DNA from: Clostridium gasigenes
GTDB taxonomy: Bacteria > Bacillota > Clostridia > Clostridiales > Clostridiaceae
DNA: 64,000 nucleotides
Assembly (NCBI RefSeq): GCF_900104115.1
Contig: NZ_FNJM01000001.1
Location: 391,374-455,373, forward strand
Direction: 5' to 3'
Shown in pieces: positions 54,546 through 63,460 of this stretch (its first letter is position 1; each line of letters starts with the position of its first letter). The notes under the pieces are model-generated. The model was not told the origin of the DNA, did no database searches, and saw only the letters and a program-made list of their open reading frames with translations. Made by a program: the position numbers and the translations under genes.

Positions 54546-55754
54546 TTGAAAAAGATAAAAATGATTAATCCATTAGTTGAAATGGATGGAGATGAAATGA
54601 CAAGAATACTATGGGGCATGATTAAGGATGAACTATTAAATCCGTTCATTGATTTGAGGACAGAGTATTATGATTTGGGGCTTGAATATAGAAATGAGAC
54701 TAATGACAAAGTAACAGTAGAATCCGCAGAAGCAATTAAAAAATATGGGGTAGGAGTAAAGTGTGCAACTATAACTCCAAATGCAGACAGAATGAAAGAA
54801 TATGATTTAAAAGAAATATGGAAAAGTCCTAATGGGACTATTCGAGCTATTTTAGATGGGACAGTGTTTAGAGCCCCAATTACTGTAGATTCAATTAAAC
54901 CTTATGTTAGAAATTGGGAAAAACCCATAACAATTGCAAGACATGCTTATGGTGATATATATAAAGATGTAGAAATGAAAATTGAAGGCAAAGGAAAAGT
55001 AGAATTAGTTTTTACACCTGAAAATGGAGAAGAAAAAAGAGAACTAATCCATAACTTTACAGAAAGTGGTGTAGTTCTTGGTATGCATAACTTAAATAAA
55101 TCTATTGAAAGTTTTGCAAGAAGTTGCTTTAACTTTGCATTAGATATAAAGCAAGATTTATGGTTTGCCACTAAGGATACTATTTCAAAAAAATATGATC
55201 ACACATTTAAAGATATATTTAATGACATATATTTAGCAGAATATGATGAAAAATTTAAAAAGATGGGAATTGAATATTTTTATACATTAATAGATGATGC
55301 TGTAGCAAGAGTTATAAAATCAGAAGGTGGAATGATTTGGGCTTGTAAAAATTATGATGGAGATGTTATGAGCGATATGGTAGCAACCGCTTTTGGATCA
55401 CTTGCGATGATGACATCAGTACTTGTTTCACCAGAAGGGAATTATGAGTACGAAGCAGCGCATGGAACAGTTCAAAGACATTATTATAATCATTTAAAAG
55501 GACAAGAAACTTCAACAAATTCAATTGCAACAATATTTGCTTGGTCTGGTGCTTTAAGAAAAAGAGGAGAACTTGATAATCTTAAAGAATTAGTTAACTT
55601 TGCAAATAAATTGGAAGAAGCATCTCTTCAAACTATTAATGAAGGTGTAATGACTAAGGATCTAGCATTAATATCATCACTTGAAAATAAAATTATAGCA
55701 AATAGTAGTGATTTTATTAAAGCTATAAGAGTTAGGTTAGAGAAGTTAGTATAA
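54546..55754 (+). CDS. icd: NADP-dependent isocitrate dehydrogenase (subfamily II)
   Basis: Oxidative decarboxylation of isocitrate to 2-oxoglutarate with NADPH. 402 residues of the homodimeric, eukaryote-like type: [16 protein letters not shown] start, [36 protein letters not shown] (about 97-116), the metal-binding [25 protein letters not shown], and [12 protein letters not shown] for NADP. Starts at TTG 54546, seven bases after AGGGGGG; ATG 54561 is an alternative. No citrate synthase or aconitase gene is adjacent; it supplies 2-oxoglutarate for the GS-GOGAT genes upstream. Confidence 0.94.
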   Translation: MKKIKMINPLVEMDGDEMTRILWGMIKDELLNPFIDLRTEYYDLGLEYRNETNDKVTVESAEAIKKYGVGVKCATITPNADRMKEYDLKEIWKSPNGTIRAILDGTVFRAPITVDSIKPYVRNWEKPITIARHAYGDIYKDVEMKIEGKGKVELVFTPENGEEKRELIHNFTESGVVLGMHNLNKSIESFARSCFNFALDIKQDLWFATKDTISKKYDHTFKDIFNDIYLAEYDEKFKKMGIEYFYTLIDDAVARVIKSEGGMIWACKNYDGDVMSDMVATAFGSLAMMTSVLVSPEGNYEYEAAHGTVQRHYYNHLKGQETSTNSIATIFAWSGALRKRGELDNLKELVNFANKLEEASLQTINEGVMTKDLALISSLENKIIANSSDFIKAIRVRLEKLV

Positions 55755-55838
55755 GGCAACTTCATATAATATAAAAAAATTTAAAATGAGATTATATTAT
55801 ATTAAAGGACTTTAAATCAAGGAATAGATAAAGTTGCC
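55755..55838. repeat. Palindromic intergenic repeat, divergent copy
   Basis: GGCAACTT at 55755 and AAGTTGCC at 55831-55838 form the ends; inner ATATAATATAA and TTATATTATAT pair as a second stem. Confidence 0.5.
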
Positions 55839-55948
55839 AGCATAAAAAACTAGTTTAAGCTAAAAATACTAAGGTAAGGGACTGAAGAAAAATAGATTAG
55901 TTATTTTTTAAAAATCCCTAAGTATTAAAGTTTAAAGGAGTGTTTTAA

Positions 55949-56125
55949 ATGGCTGATAAGGATAAACATAAGAGAAATAAAAAAGTGGGACAAAAGACTA
56001 AGGCAGAACTTAGAAAAATGAAAGTAGAAACTGCTGATGAAGTTGGATATTCAAAAGAATCAACTAAGCTAGGTAAGGATAAACCAAGAAGTGAAGATGA
56101 TAACCATAAAGTAACTAAAGCATAA
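55949..56125 (+). CDS. Small highly charged protein, 58 residues
   Basis: ATG 55949 follows AAAGGAG by seven bases and the frame ends at TAA 56123-56125, before a good terminator. The product is Lys/Asp/Glu-rich with no hydrophobic part (MADKDKHKRNKKVGQKTKAE then LRKMKVETADEVGYSK). Not a recognised family; a small spore-associated or nucleic-acid-binding protein is possible but only a guess. Confidence 0.65.
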   Translation: MADKDKHKRNKKVGQKTKAELRKMKVETADEVGYSKESTKLGKDKPRSEDDNHKVTKA

Positions 56126-56143
56126 AAATATTAATTAAGGTAT

Positions 56144-56188
56144 TTAAACCTCACGACTATCCTAAGGGCAAAGACGTGGGGTTTTAAA
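56144..56188 (+). terminator. Rho-independent terminator
   Basis: TTTAAACCTCACG and CGTGGGGTTTTAAA around a 19-base loop. Confidence 0.75.
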
Positions 56189-56339
56189 TTTGAAAATATA
56201 TTAGGCATATTCAAAAAGATAACCTATTAATATTAGTATAGTTTATTATATTAGAGGTTTATATAGAAAATTTAGTTAAAATATGTAATAATCATAATAG
56301 GACATGCTAATTAAAATTTTATTTAGGGAGATGAAAGAA

Positions 56340-56801
56340 ATGAGTAAGTTTAAAGAAACAAAAAGTTTTGATTATCCTATTGAAGATGTTTTTAAAGGTT
56401 TTATAAAAATTACAAAAAGAGAATTTCCAAAGTTTAATGAAAAAAATCCTATAGGGATTAAACATAGTAGAGTAGTTAAGGATAATGGTAATAGAAAATT
56501 AAAAATGTTAATGGAAATAACTAAATTTGAAAAAAACAAGGTTTATGAAATAACAAGTAAAATAAATAATGATAGATATATATCAAGATATACTTTTAAT
56601 AAAGTAAATGAAGAAAAAACTACGGTTATGCTAGAAGAAGAACAGCATGTTAAAGATTTTATGTCAAAGATTGTAGTTATAATTCAAAGTTTTTTAGGAA
56701 CAAATAAAATTAAGAAAAAAATAACTAGAATGTCAACTGGAGTTACAGAAGAAATAGAATTGATGAAAAGTAAGATGGAAAAAAATGCGAAGAAATATTA
56801 A
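56340..56801 (+). CDS. DUF3284-like protein
   Basis: 153 residues from ATG 56340, nine bases after GGAG; ATG 56304 has no site. The SRPBCC-like pattern KETKSFDYPIEDVFKGFIKI, NDRYISRYTF and TTVMLEEEQHVKDF agrees with DUF3284, a helix-grip family of unknown role in Firmicutes. Lys-rich C-terminal helix. Monocistronic. Confidence 0.65.
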   Translation: MSKFKETKSFDYPIEDVFKGFIKITKREFPKFNEKNPIGIKHSRVVKDNGNRKLKMLMEITKFEKNKVYEITSKINNDRYISRYTFNKVNEEKTTVMLEEEQHVKDFMSKIVVIIQSFLGTNKIKKKITRMSTGVTEEIELMKSKMEKNAKKY

Positions 56802-56861
56802 GGAAGCTTTAAAAAATAACCACTTAGAATTTTTGATTGGTTATTTTTTTAGATCCCTAAG
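56799..56861. repeat. Palindromic intergenic repeat, copy with terminator-like arms
   Basis: TTAAGGAAGCTTT plus A6-TAACC on the left, GGTTATTTTTTT plus AGATCCCTAAG on the right. The inner arms and T run probably also end the DUF3284 transcript. Confidence 0.65.
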
Positions 56862-56939
56862 ATGATTATAAGAATAAGAAAAAGCTAGGGAATTTATTAA
56901 TTTCCTAGCTTTAGAGAGGTTTAATAATTTTTTAATGTA

Positions 56940-58172
56940 TTAAAAAGCCCAGTTTCCATTTTTAAATATTGTTACAGAATCTTTATTTTTGGTAATACCT
57001 GTTATTTCTAAATCATCAGTACCTATCATAAAGTCCACATGAATTATAGAATTATTTACATTGTTTTTAGCTAATTCTTCATCAGTCATTTCAGTTCCGC
57101 CAGCTAAGCAACAAGGGTAAGCTTTTCCAAAAGCAAAATGACAAGCTGCATTTTCATCAAATAAGGTATTGTAGAATACTATACCTGAGTTTGAAATTGG
57201 AGAATCCATAGGCACTAATGCTACTTCACCAAGATATTTTGCACTTTCATCACTATCTAAAAGTTGTTTAAGTACATCGCCCCCTTCTTTAGCACTGAAA
57301 TCTATAACTTTACCATCCTTAAAAGTAAGTGAAAAGTCATTAATTAAATTTCCACCATAACTTAAGGGTTTTGATGATACAACTCTTCCATTAACACCAT
57401 CTCTTTTTGGCAGTGTAAATACTTCTTCTGTTGGCATATTTGCATTAAACTCTATGCCAGAAGTGCTTTTCTCACCTCCACCAAGCCATAAATGGCCTGT
57501 CGGTAATTCAACAGTTAAATTTGTGCCCTTATTGTTTTTGTAATGTAATGTTTCAAAAGAGTTTCTGTTTAAAAATGATATTTTTTGATTTAGATTTTTA
57601 TTATGATTAACCCAAGCTTCAACAGGATCTTCGGTATCAACACGAACTACACTAAAAATAACACTCCAAAGCTTTTCCATAGCTTCTTCAATAGTTAACT
57701 CGGGGAAAATTTTCGATGCCCAAGCTTCTGAAGGAACTGAAAGTACACACCAACGAACTTTATTAGACATTGCCTTTTCATAATATTCTTTTAATGCTAA
57801 TTGTTTCGCTTTTTGAGTGGCTGCAATTTTTTCAACTGGAACACCTTTAAAGGCATCTGGGTCAGATGAGGATATTGAAATAAAGTTTGCACCGTCTCTT
57901 GCATAGGAATTATAAGATTCAGAAACCCAATTAGGAACATCTGATAAAGTTTCGATTGAACTATTATTTAAAATTATTTTTTGCATTTTTTGATCATTGT
58001 AATGAACAACTACATTTTTAGCACCCTCTTTGTAAGCAGCTGTTGCAATGGCTCTTGCAAACTCAGAGCAGTCTATTGGAGAATTAATAACTAGAGTATC
58101 ATGAGTTTGAATATTAACTCCCATTTTAACAGCTAATGTAGCATATTTTTTTAACATTTGATTTTCACTCAT
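56940..58172 (-). CDS. Aminopeptidase, M29 family
   Basis: 410 residues of the metallo-aminopeptidase T/AmpS family, which removes N-terminal residues from peptides in the cytoplasm. Metal-ligand regions typical of M29 are seen: GIEFNANMPTEEVFTLPKRD (Glu), LGEVALVPMDSPIS (Glu) and NTLFDENAACHFAFGKAY (Asp-Glu and His), and the last HVDFMIGTDDLEITG. GGTGA-type site upstream on the minus strand. It may process peptides imported by the transporter at 33.8-39.4 kb. Confidence 0.9.
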   Translation of the reverse strand: MSENQMLKKYATLAVKMGVNIQTHDTLVINSPIDCSEFARAIATAAYKEGAKNVVVHYNDQKMQKIILNNSSIETLSDVPNWVSESYNSYARDGANFISISSSDPDAFKGVPVEKIAATQKAKQLALKEYYEKAMSNKVRWCVLSVPSEAWASKIFPELTIEEAMEKLWSVIFSVVRVDTEDPVEAWVNHNKNLNQKISFLNRNSFETLHYKNNKGTNLTVELPTGHLWLGGGEKSTSGIEFNANMPTEEVFTLPKRDGVNGRVVSSKPLSYGGNLINDFSLTFKDGKVIDFSAKEGGDVLKQLLDSDESAKYLGEVALVPMDSPISNSGIVFYNTLFDENAACHFAFGKAYPCCLAGGTEMTDEELAKNNVNNSIIHVDFMIGTDDLEITGITKNKDSVTIFKNGNWAF

Positions 58173-58191
58173 TTAGTTCACCTCTTATTTT

Positions 58192-58241
58192 TAGTCGCTT
58201 TCAAAAAAATAGATTAACTTAATAGTCTATTTTATAAAAAA
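58192..58241. repeat. Palindromic intergenic repeat copy
   Basis: AGTCGCTTTC plus A7-TAGA on the left, TCTATTTT and AAAGTGCCTTT on the right; lies just upstream of the aminopeptidase gene. Confidence 0.5.
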
Positions 58242-58356
58242 GTGCCTTTTTTATATAGTATTAATTTTCTCACACTTAATAAAGTGTGTCTAGTAGATCT
58301 CAAACATTATTTTCCTTGTATATAGGTATTATTATTAATATAATAGTAATACTTAC

Positions 58357-58416
58357 TTAGAAAGTTTCAAAAAATATCAGTCAGATTAGGCTTGTTATTT
58401 TTTGTAAGATACCTTA
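58357..58416. repeat. Palindromic intergenic repeat copy
   Basis: TTAGAAAGTTTC plus A6-TA on the left, TATTTTTTGTAAGATACCTTA on the right; between the aminopeptidase and glutaminase genes. Confidence 0.6.
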
Positions 58417-58489
58417 GAGAATAAGCCATATTAATATTAATACTTAAATTAATATGCAAAAACAAAAGATTAGGAAAGAGGTGTATTGC

Positions 58490-59410
58490 ATGTTTAATTT
58501 ATTAACTACATTAGTAGATAATAATAGAATATATGGAAAACAAGGAAAGTTAGCTTCCTATATACCATCACTTTTAGAGGCTGACCCAGAACATTTAGGA
58601 ATATGTATTGTTGAACTAAATAGTGGAAGAGAGTTTCATGCAGGAGATTGTGATACAAAGTTTACTATACAAAGTATTTCAAAAGTAGTAAGTTTGATTT
58701 TAGCATTAAGTGATAATGGTAGAGAAAATGTATTTAAAAAAGTTAATGTGGAACCAACGGGGATGGGTTTTAACTCAATAATTAACCTTGAAGTTAGAAA
58801 TAAAAAGATACCTTATAACCCGATGATAAATGCAGGTGCAATTGTAACTACTTCACTTATTTATGGACAAAGCAAAGAAGAAAAATTTGAAAGAATAATA
58901 GAATTTTTAAGAAGAGCTACAAATAATCAAAACATAAGTATAAATGAAGAAGTTTATGAATGTGAAAAAATTACTGGAGATCGAAATAGATCATTAGCAT
59001 ATTTTATGAAAAGTAATAAGGTTTTAGAGGGTAATGTTGAAGAAATTTTAGACCTTTACTTTAGACAATGTTCAATTGAAGTAACAGCTCGTGATTTAGC
59101 TAGATTTGGGGCTGTTCTTGCAAATGATGGGTTAGCTCCTTGGAACGGTCAAAGATTAATGTCTAGGGATGTTTGTAGAATAGCAAAAACTATTATGGTT
59201 ACTTGTGGAATGTATGATGCCTCAGGAGAATTTGCAGTAAAAGTTGGAATACCAGCAAAATCTGGTGTTGGTGGAGGAATTTTAGCCACGGTACCTAGAA
59301 GTTATGGAATTGGAATATATGGACCCTCATTAGATAAAAAGGGCAATAGTATAGCGGGACTTAGACTTATTAAAGATTTATCAGATGAGTTAGATTTAAG
59401 TATATTTTAA
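58490..59410 (+). CDS. glsA: Glutaminase
   Basis: Hydrolyses glutamine to glutamate and ammonia. 306 residues from ATG 58490, after GAGGTG; an upstream ATG at 58454 lacks a site. Serine-dependent beta-lactamase-like fold with FTIQSISKV (Ser62, Lys65), NPMINAGAIVT, and KSGVGGGILATVPRSYGIGIY near 257-277. Acts opposite to glnA at 39.9 kb. Single gene. Confidence 0.93.
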   Translation: MFNLLTTLVDNNRIYGKQGKLASYIPSLLEADPEHLGICIVELNSGREFHAGDCDTKFTIQSISKVVSLILALSDNGRENVFKKVNVEPTGMGFNSIINLEVRNKKIPYNPMINAGAIVTTSLIYGQSKEEKFERIIEFLRRATNNQNISINEEVYECEKITGDRNRSLAYFMKSNKVLEGNVEEILDLYFRQCSIEVTARDLARFGAVLANDGLAPWNGQRLMSRDVCRIAKTIMVTCGMYDASGEFAVKVGIPAKSGVGGGILATVPRSYGIGIYGPSLDKKGNSIAGLRLIKDLSDELDLSIF

Positions 59411-59552
59411 TACTAAAAAGTTAATATTTATTAATGTATATCAAGATAAATAGTAGTGTGGTAGTATTTATTTCATATAACTAAATGAATAATGATTTTT
59501 ATAGTTATAAATAGTATAATTAAATTAAATACACTAAACATTGGAGGAAAAA

Positions 59553-62162
59553 ATGGAAAGATTACTTATTTTAGATTCGAACAGTCTTTTAAATAGAGCT
59601 TTTTTTGCAATCCCACCACTTACAACAAGTGAAGGGGTAAATACAAATGCAGTTTATGGATTTTTCAATATGTTGTTTAAGATTAAGGAAGAATTAAAAC
59701 CAGATTACATAGTTGCAACTTTTGATAGAAAGGCGCCAACATTTAGACATAAAGAATTTGACGAATATAAAGCTGGAAGAAAAAAAATGGCTCCAGAACT
59801 TGCGGAGCAATTTCCATTAGTTAAGGAGATACTTTCATTATTATCTATTACTATTCATGAAATAGATGGATTTGAGGCAGATGATATAATAGGTTCCCTT
59901 GCAAAGAATGCAGAGGAAAATGGAATAGAAGTATTTATAGTAACAGGAGATAAGGATGCTCTTCAATTAGCATCAGAAAATATAAATGTAGTTATAACTA
60001 AAAAAGGTGTAAGTGAAACAGCAATTTATGACTACAAAACTTTTGTAGAAGAGTTTGGAGTAACACCAAATCAATTTATTGATGTTAAAGGGTTAATGGG
60101 TGATAAATCTGATAATATACCAGGAGTTCCAGGAATAGGAGAAAAAACTGCCTTTAAGTTAATTCAAACTTATGGTTCTGTGGAAGAGGTATTAAATAAT
60201 ATAGATAATATTAGTGGTAAAAAACTTAAAGAGAATTTGGAAACTTATAGAGAACAAGCAATTTTCAGTAAAAAGTTAGCTACTATAATGACAGAGGTTC
60301 CTATAGATTTTGATTTTGATGAAATTAAAAGTCAACAAGAGTACAATAGGGAAAAACTTATAAAGTTATTATTTAAACTTCAATTAAAAACATTAATACC
60401 TAAATTACCAGAATCAAATAAAGAAGAAAAAGAAGAAGTTATTATAGATGTAAAAGAAGTTAACACGCTTCAAGAATTAAATGATGTAATAAATAATTTA
60501 AATGAAAGAAGTTACATTACTTATGAAATAAGTAATGCCTCTAAATACTCAGAAATAAACTTAGATAATATGATGATTTATGATGGCGAAATAGTTTCTT
60601 CAATTAATATGAAAGAAATAATTGAAGAAAATAAAGATGGAAGCATGCTAGCTTTAAAAAACTTTATGGAAAATGAAAAAATATTTAAAGTAATAAATGA
60701 TGGTAAAAATTTAGTTACAGTATTAAATAAAATGGGAATAAGCATAAAAAGTTTTGATTTTGATACTGCAATTGCAGCTTATCTTATAGATTCTGCAAAA
60801 TCAAGTTATCCAATAATAACTCTTGTAAATGAATATCTAGGAGAAGAAATTACAGGAGAAGGTATTTCTTTAAAGGGTAACATTGTAATTAAAATGAAGG
60901 ACTTATATGAAGTTTTAAAGAATAGGATAAAAGATGAAGATATGGATGAGTTATATTACACAATTGAACATCCATTAATATTTGTTCTGTCATCTATGGA
61001 GACTTTAGGATTTAATATTAATAAAAATAAATTAGATGAATTATCTGTTATTTTTAAAGAAGAGATAAAGAGAACAGAAAAAGAAATTTTTGCATTATCA
61101 GAGGAAGAGTTTAATATAAGTTCACCAAAACAACTTGCAAAAATATTGTTTGAAAAGTTGGATTTACCTGTAATTAAAAAAACTAAAACTGGATATTCAA
61201 CAAATGCAGAGGTTTTAGAAAAATTACAAGATAAACATGAAATAATTCCTAAAATAACTTATTATAGAACTATAACAAAATTAAACTCAACATATGTTGA
61301 AGGGTTAAAAAATGTAATTGATAAAGATGGATGTATACATTCAAGTTTTAATCAAACTGTAACAACTACAGGAAGATTATCAAGTACAGAACCAAACCTT
61401 CAAAATATTCCAATTAGACAAGAAATGGGAAGAGAAATTAGAAAAGTATTTATTCCTATGTCAGAGGGGGATATATTATTATCTTGTGATTATTCTCAAA
61501 TAGAGCTTAGAGTTCTTGCTCATATGGCAGAAGAGACTAATATGATTGATGCTTTTAAACATCATACTGATATTCATACTAAAACTGCTTCAGAAGTGTT
61601 TAAAGTGCCTATAAATGAAGTTACATCAATAATGAGAAGCAGAGCAAAAGCTGTTAACTTTGGTATTGTTTATGGAATAAGCGATTTTAGTTTATCTCAA
61701 GATTTAAAAATAACTAAAAAAGAAGCTTCAGAATATATGGAAATATACTTTGAAAGATATCCGAAAATAAAAGGTTTCTTAGATACAGTAATGGAAGAGG
61801 CTAAAGATTTAGGTTATGTTTTAACACTTCTAAACAGAAGAAGATTTATTCCTGAAATAAAATCTTCAAATAGAATAGTTAAGGCTCTTGGAGAAAGGCT
61901 TGCAATGAATGCACCAATTCAAGGTAGTGCTGCAGATATAATTAAACTTGCTATGGTTAATGTGTATAACACATTAAATAGTAGAAACTTAAAAAGTACA
62001 ATGATACTACAGGTTCATGATGAACTTATTTTAAATGTAAAAGCAGATGAACTTGAAGAAGTTAAAAAATTAGTTAAAGAGGAAATGGAAGCGGTACTAA
62101 AACTTTCAGTGCCGTTAGATGTAGATATGAATTTAGGAAAAACATGGTATGAAGCTAAATAA
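59553..62162 (+). CDS. polA: DNA polymerase I
   Basis: 869 residues from ATG 59553, preceded by TGGAGG. N-terminal 5'-3' nuclease (about 1-290: GFEADDIIGSLA, VTGDKDALQLA, GLMGDKSDNIPGVPGIGEKTA), a middle region where the proofreading DxE motif is replaced (TYEISNA), and the polymerase domain with TGRLSSTEPNLQNIPIR, DYSQIELRVLAH, the O helix RSRAKAVNFGIVYG and QVHDELILNV. So 3'-5' exonuclease activity is probably absent, as in Bacillus-type enzymes. First gene of a three-gene cluster with coaE and a transglycosylase. Confidence 0.96.
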   Translation: MERLLILDSNSLLNRAFFAIPPLTTSEGVNTNAVYGFFNMLFKIKEELKPDYIVATFDRKAPTFRHKEFDEYKAGRKKMAPELAEQFPLVKEILSLLSITIHEIDGFEADDIIGSLAKNAEENGIEVFIVTGDKDALQLASENINVVITKKGVSETAIYDYKTFVEEFGVTPNQFIDVKGLMGDKSDNIPGVPGIGEKTAFKLIQTYGSVEEVLNNIDNISGKKLKENLETYREQAIFSKKLATIMTEVPIDFDFDEIKSQQEYNREKLIKLLFKLQLKTLIPKLPESNKEEKEEVIIDVKEVNTLQELNDVINNLNERSYITYEISNASKYSEINLDNMMIYDGEIVSSINMKEIIEENKDGSMLALKNFMENEKIFKVINDGKNLVTVLNKMGISIKSFDFDTAIAAYLIDSAKSSYPIITLVNEYLGEEITGEGISLKGNIVIKMKDLYEVLKNRIKDEDMDELYYTIEHPLIFVLSSMETLGFNINKNKLDELSVIFKEEIKRTEKEIFALSEEEFNISSPKQLAKILFEKLDLPVIKKTKTGYSTNAEVLEKLQDKHEIIPKITYYRTITKLNSTYVEGLKNVIDKDGCIHSSFNQTVTTTGRLSSTEPNLQNIPIRQEMGREIRKVFIPMSEGDILLSCDYSQIELRVLAHMAEETNMIDAFKHHTDIHTKTASEVFKVPINEVTSIMRSRAKAVNFGIVYGISDFSLSQDLKITKKEASEYMEIYFERYPKIKGFLDTVMEEAKDLGYVLTLLNRRRFIPEIKSSNRIVKALGERLAMNAPIQGSAADIIKLAMVNVYNTLNSRNLKSTMILQVHDELILNVKADELEEVKKLVKEEMEAVLKLSVPLDVDMNLGKTWYEAK

Positions 62163-62176
62163 GGGGGCTTAATTAG

Positions 62177-62776
62177 ATGATTAAAATAGGGTTAACTGGA
62201 GGAATTGGATCAGGTAAAAGTACAGTATCTAAAATATTAAAAGATAATGGGTTTTCTATTATAGATGCAGATATTATAGCAAAAGATGTGCTTTTAAATT
62301 TTCCTGAAATTCTTGAAAAAGTTAAAATTGAATTTGGTTCAGGATTTTTTGACTGGAGAGGGGACTTTAGACGTAAGGAATTTGGAAATCATATATTTAG
62401 ATTCCCAAAGGAAAGAAAAAAATACGAAGCTATGATCATGCCCTATATAAAAAAAGAAATTTATGAGGCGTTAAATAAAGAAAAAAAATTAAAGAAGAAA
62501 CTAGTTATCTTAGATGCACCAACATTAGTAGAAAATAATTTGCAAGATGAAATGGATTATATAATAGTTGTTTGGGTAGATAATAATACTCAAGTTCAAA
62601 GAATAAAGCTTAGAGATAGGCTTTCAAGAGATGAGGCAATAAATAGAATTAATTCTCAATTGTCATTAGATACTAAAAAATCATTTGCAGATATGATTAT
62701 TGATAATAATAAAGAGTTGGTAGCAACAAAAGAACAAGTAGATGGCTTAGTAGATTTTTTAAAGAAAATTTGTTAG
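62177..62776 (+). CDS. coaE: Dephospho-CoA kinase
   Basis: Last step of coenzyme A synthesis: phosphorylation of dephospho-CoA. 199 residues. P-loop GLTGGIGSGKST (about 5-16), DADIIAKD (about 31-38), LDAPTLVEN and the lid RDRLSRDEAINRI. Fourteen bases after polA, an order seen in many Firmicutes. GGGG site. Confidence 0.94.
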   Translation: MIKIGLTGGIGSGKSTVSKILKDNGFSIIDADIIAKDVLLNFPEILEKVKIEFGSGFFDWRGDFRRKEFGNHIFRFPKERKKYEAMIMPYIKKEIYEALNKEKKLKKKLVILDAPTLVENNLQDEMDYIIVVWVDNNTQVQRIKLRDRLSRDEAINRINSQLSLDTKKSFADMIIDNNKELVATKEQVDGLVDFLKKIC

Positions 62777-62788
62777 CAAGGAGACGTT

Positions 62789-63337
62789 ATGAAGTTTAGA
62801 CGAATTTTGATAATTTTAATAGCATTAGTTATAACTTATTTTTCATTAACATTTATAATGAAAGAATATGTTTTCCCTTATAAATACAGTGAATATGTAG
62901 AAAAATTTAGTGAAGAATATGACATAGATCCATTACTAGTATTATCGGTAATTAAAACAGAAAGTGATTTTAAAGAAGATGCTTTGTCTATTAGAGAGGC
63001 AAAAGGTCTTATGCAAATTATGGATAAAACGGGGGAGTGGGCAGGAAAAGAAATAGGAATGAATTATTTTCTTCCTAATATGCTATTTGATCCAAAGATT
63101 AATATAAGGATGGGTTGTTGGTATTTAGCAAATTTAGAAAGTGAATTTACAGATTTAGATTTAGTAATAGCAGCTTATAATGGCGGTAGTGGGCATGTGA
63201 AGGAGTGGCTGGAAAATAAAGAATATTCTAAGGATGGTAAAAAATTAGATTATATACCTTTTCCAGAAACTAAGAAGTATGTAGATAAGGTGAAAACTAA
63301 TTATAGTATTTATAAATATCTATATAGTAAAGATTAG
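62789..63337 (+). CDS. Membrane-anchored lytic transglycosylase (SLT domain)
   Basis: 182 residues. N-terminal membrane helix (about 5-24) acts as anchor; the SLT domain faces outside and cleaves peptidoglycan glycan strands. Catalytic Glu58 in SVIKTESDFKEDALS, then AKGLMQIMDKTGEWA and LVIAAYNGGSGHVKEWL. Twelve bases after coaE, AAGGAG site. Confidence 0.92.
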   Translation: MKFRRILIILIALVITYFSLTFIMKEYVFPYKYSEYVEKFSEEYDIDPLLVLSVIKTESDFKEDALSIREAKGLMQIMDKTGEWAGKEIGMNYFLPNMLFDPKINIRMGCWYLANLESEFTDLDLVIAAYNGGSGHVKEWLENKEYSKDGKKLDYIPFPETKKYVDKVKTNYSIYKYLYSKD

Positions 63338-63380
63338 GCATGCAAAAAATAGACCTATATAATTTATTAGAAATATTATG

Positions 63381-63420
63381 AAAAATAAGTCCTGTGGCAA
63401 TGGCCACAGGACTTATTTTT
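63381..63420. terminator. Bidirectional terminator
   Basis: Perfect 18-base arms (AAAAATAAGTCCTGTGGC and complement) around AATG; serves both the transglycosylase and the convergent methyltransferase gene. Confidence 0.93.
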
Positions 63421-63460
63421 ATAAGGCACTTTAAAGCTGTACCTTGATCTATTATTTTTG

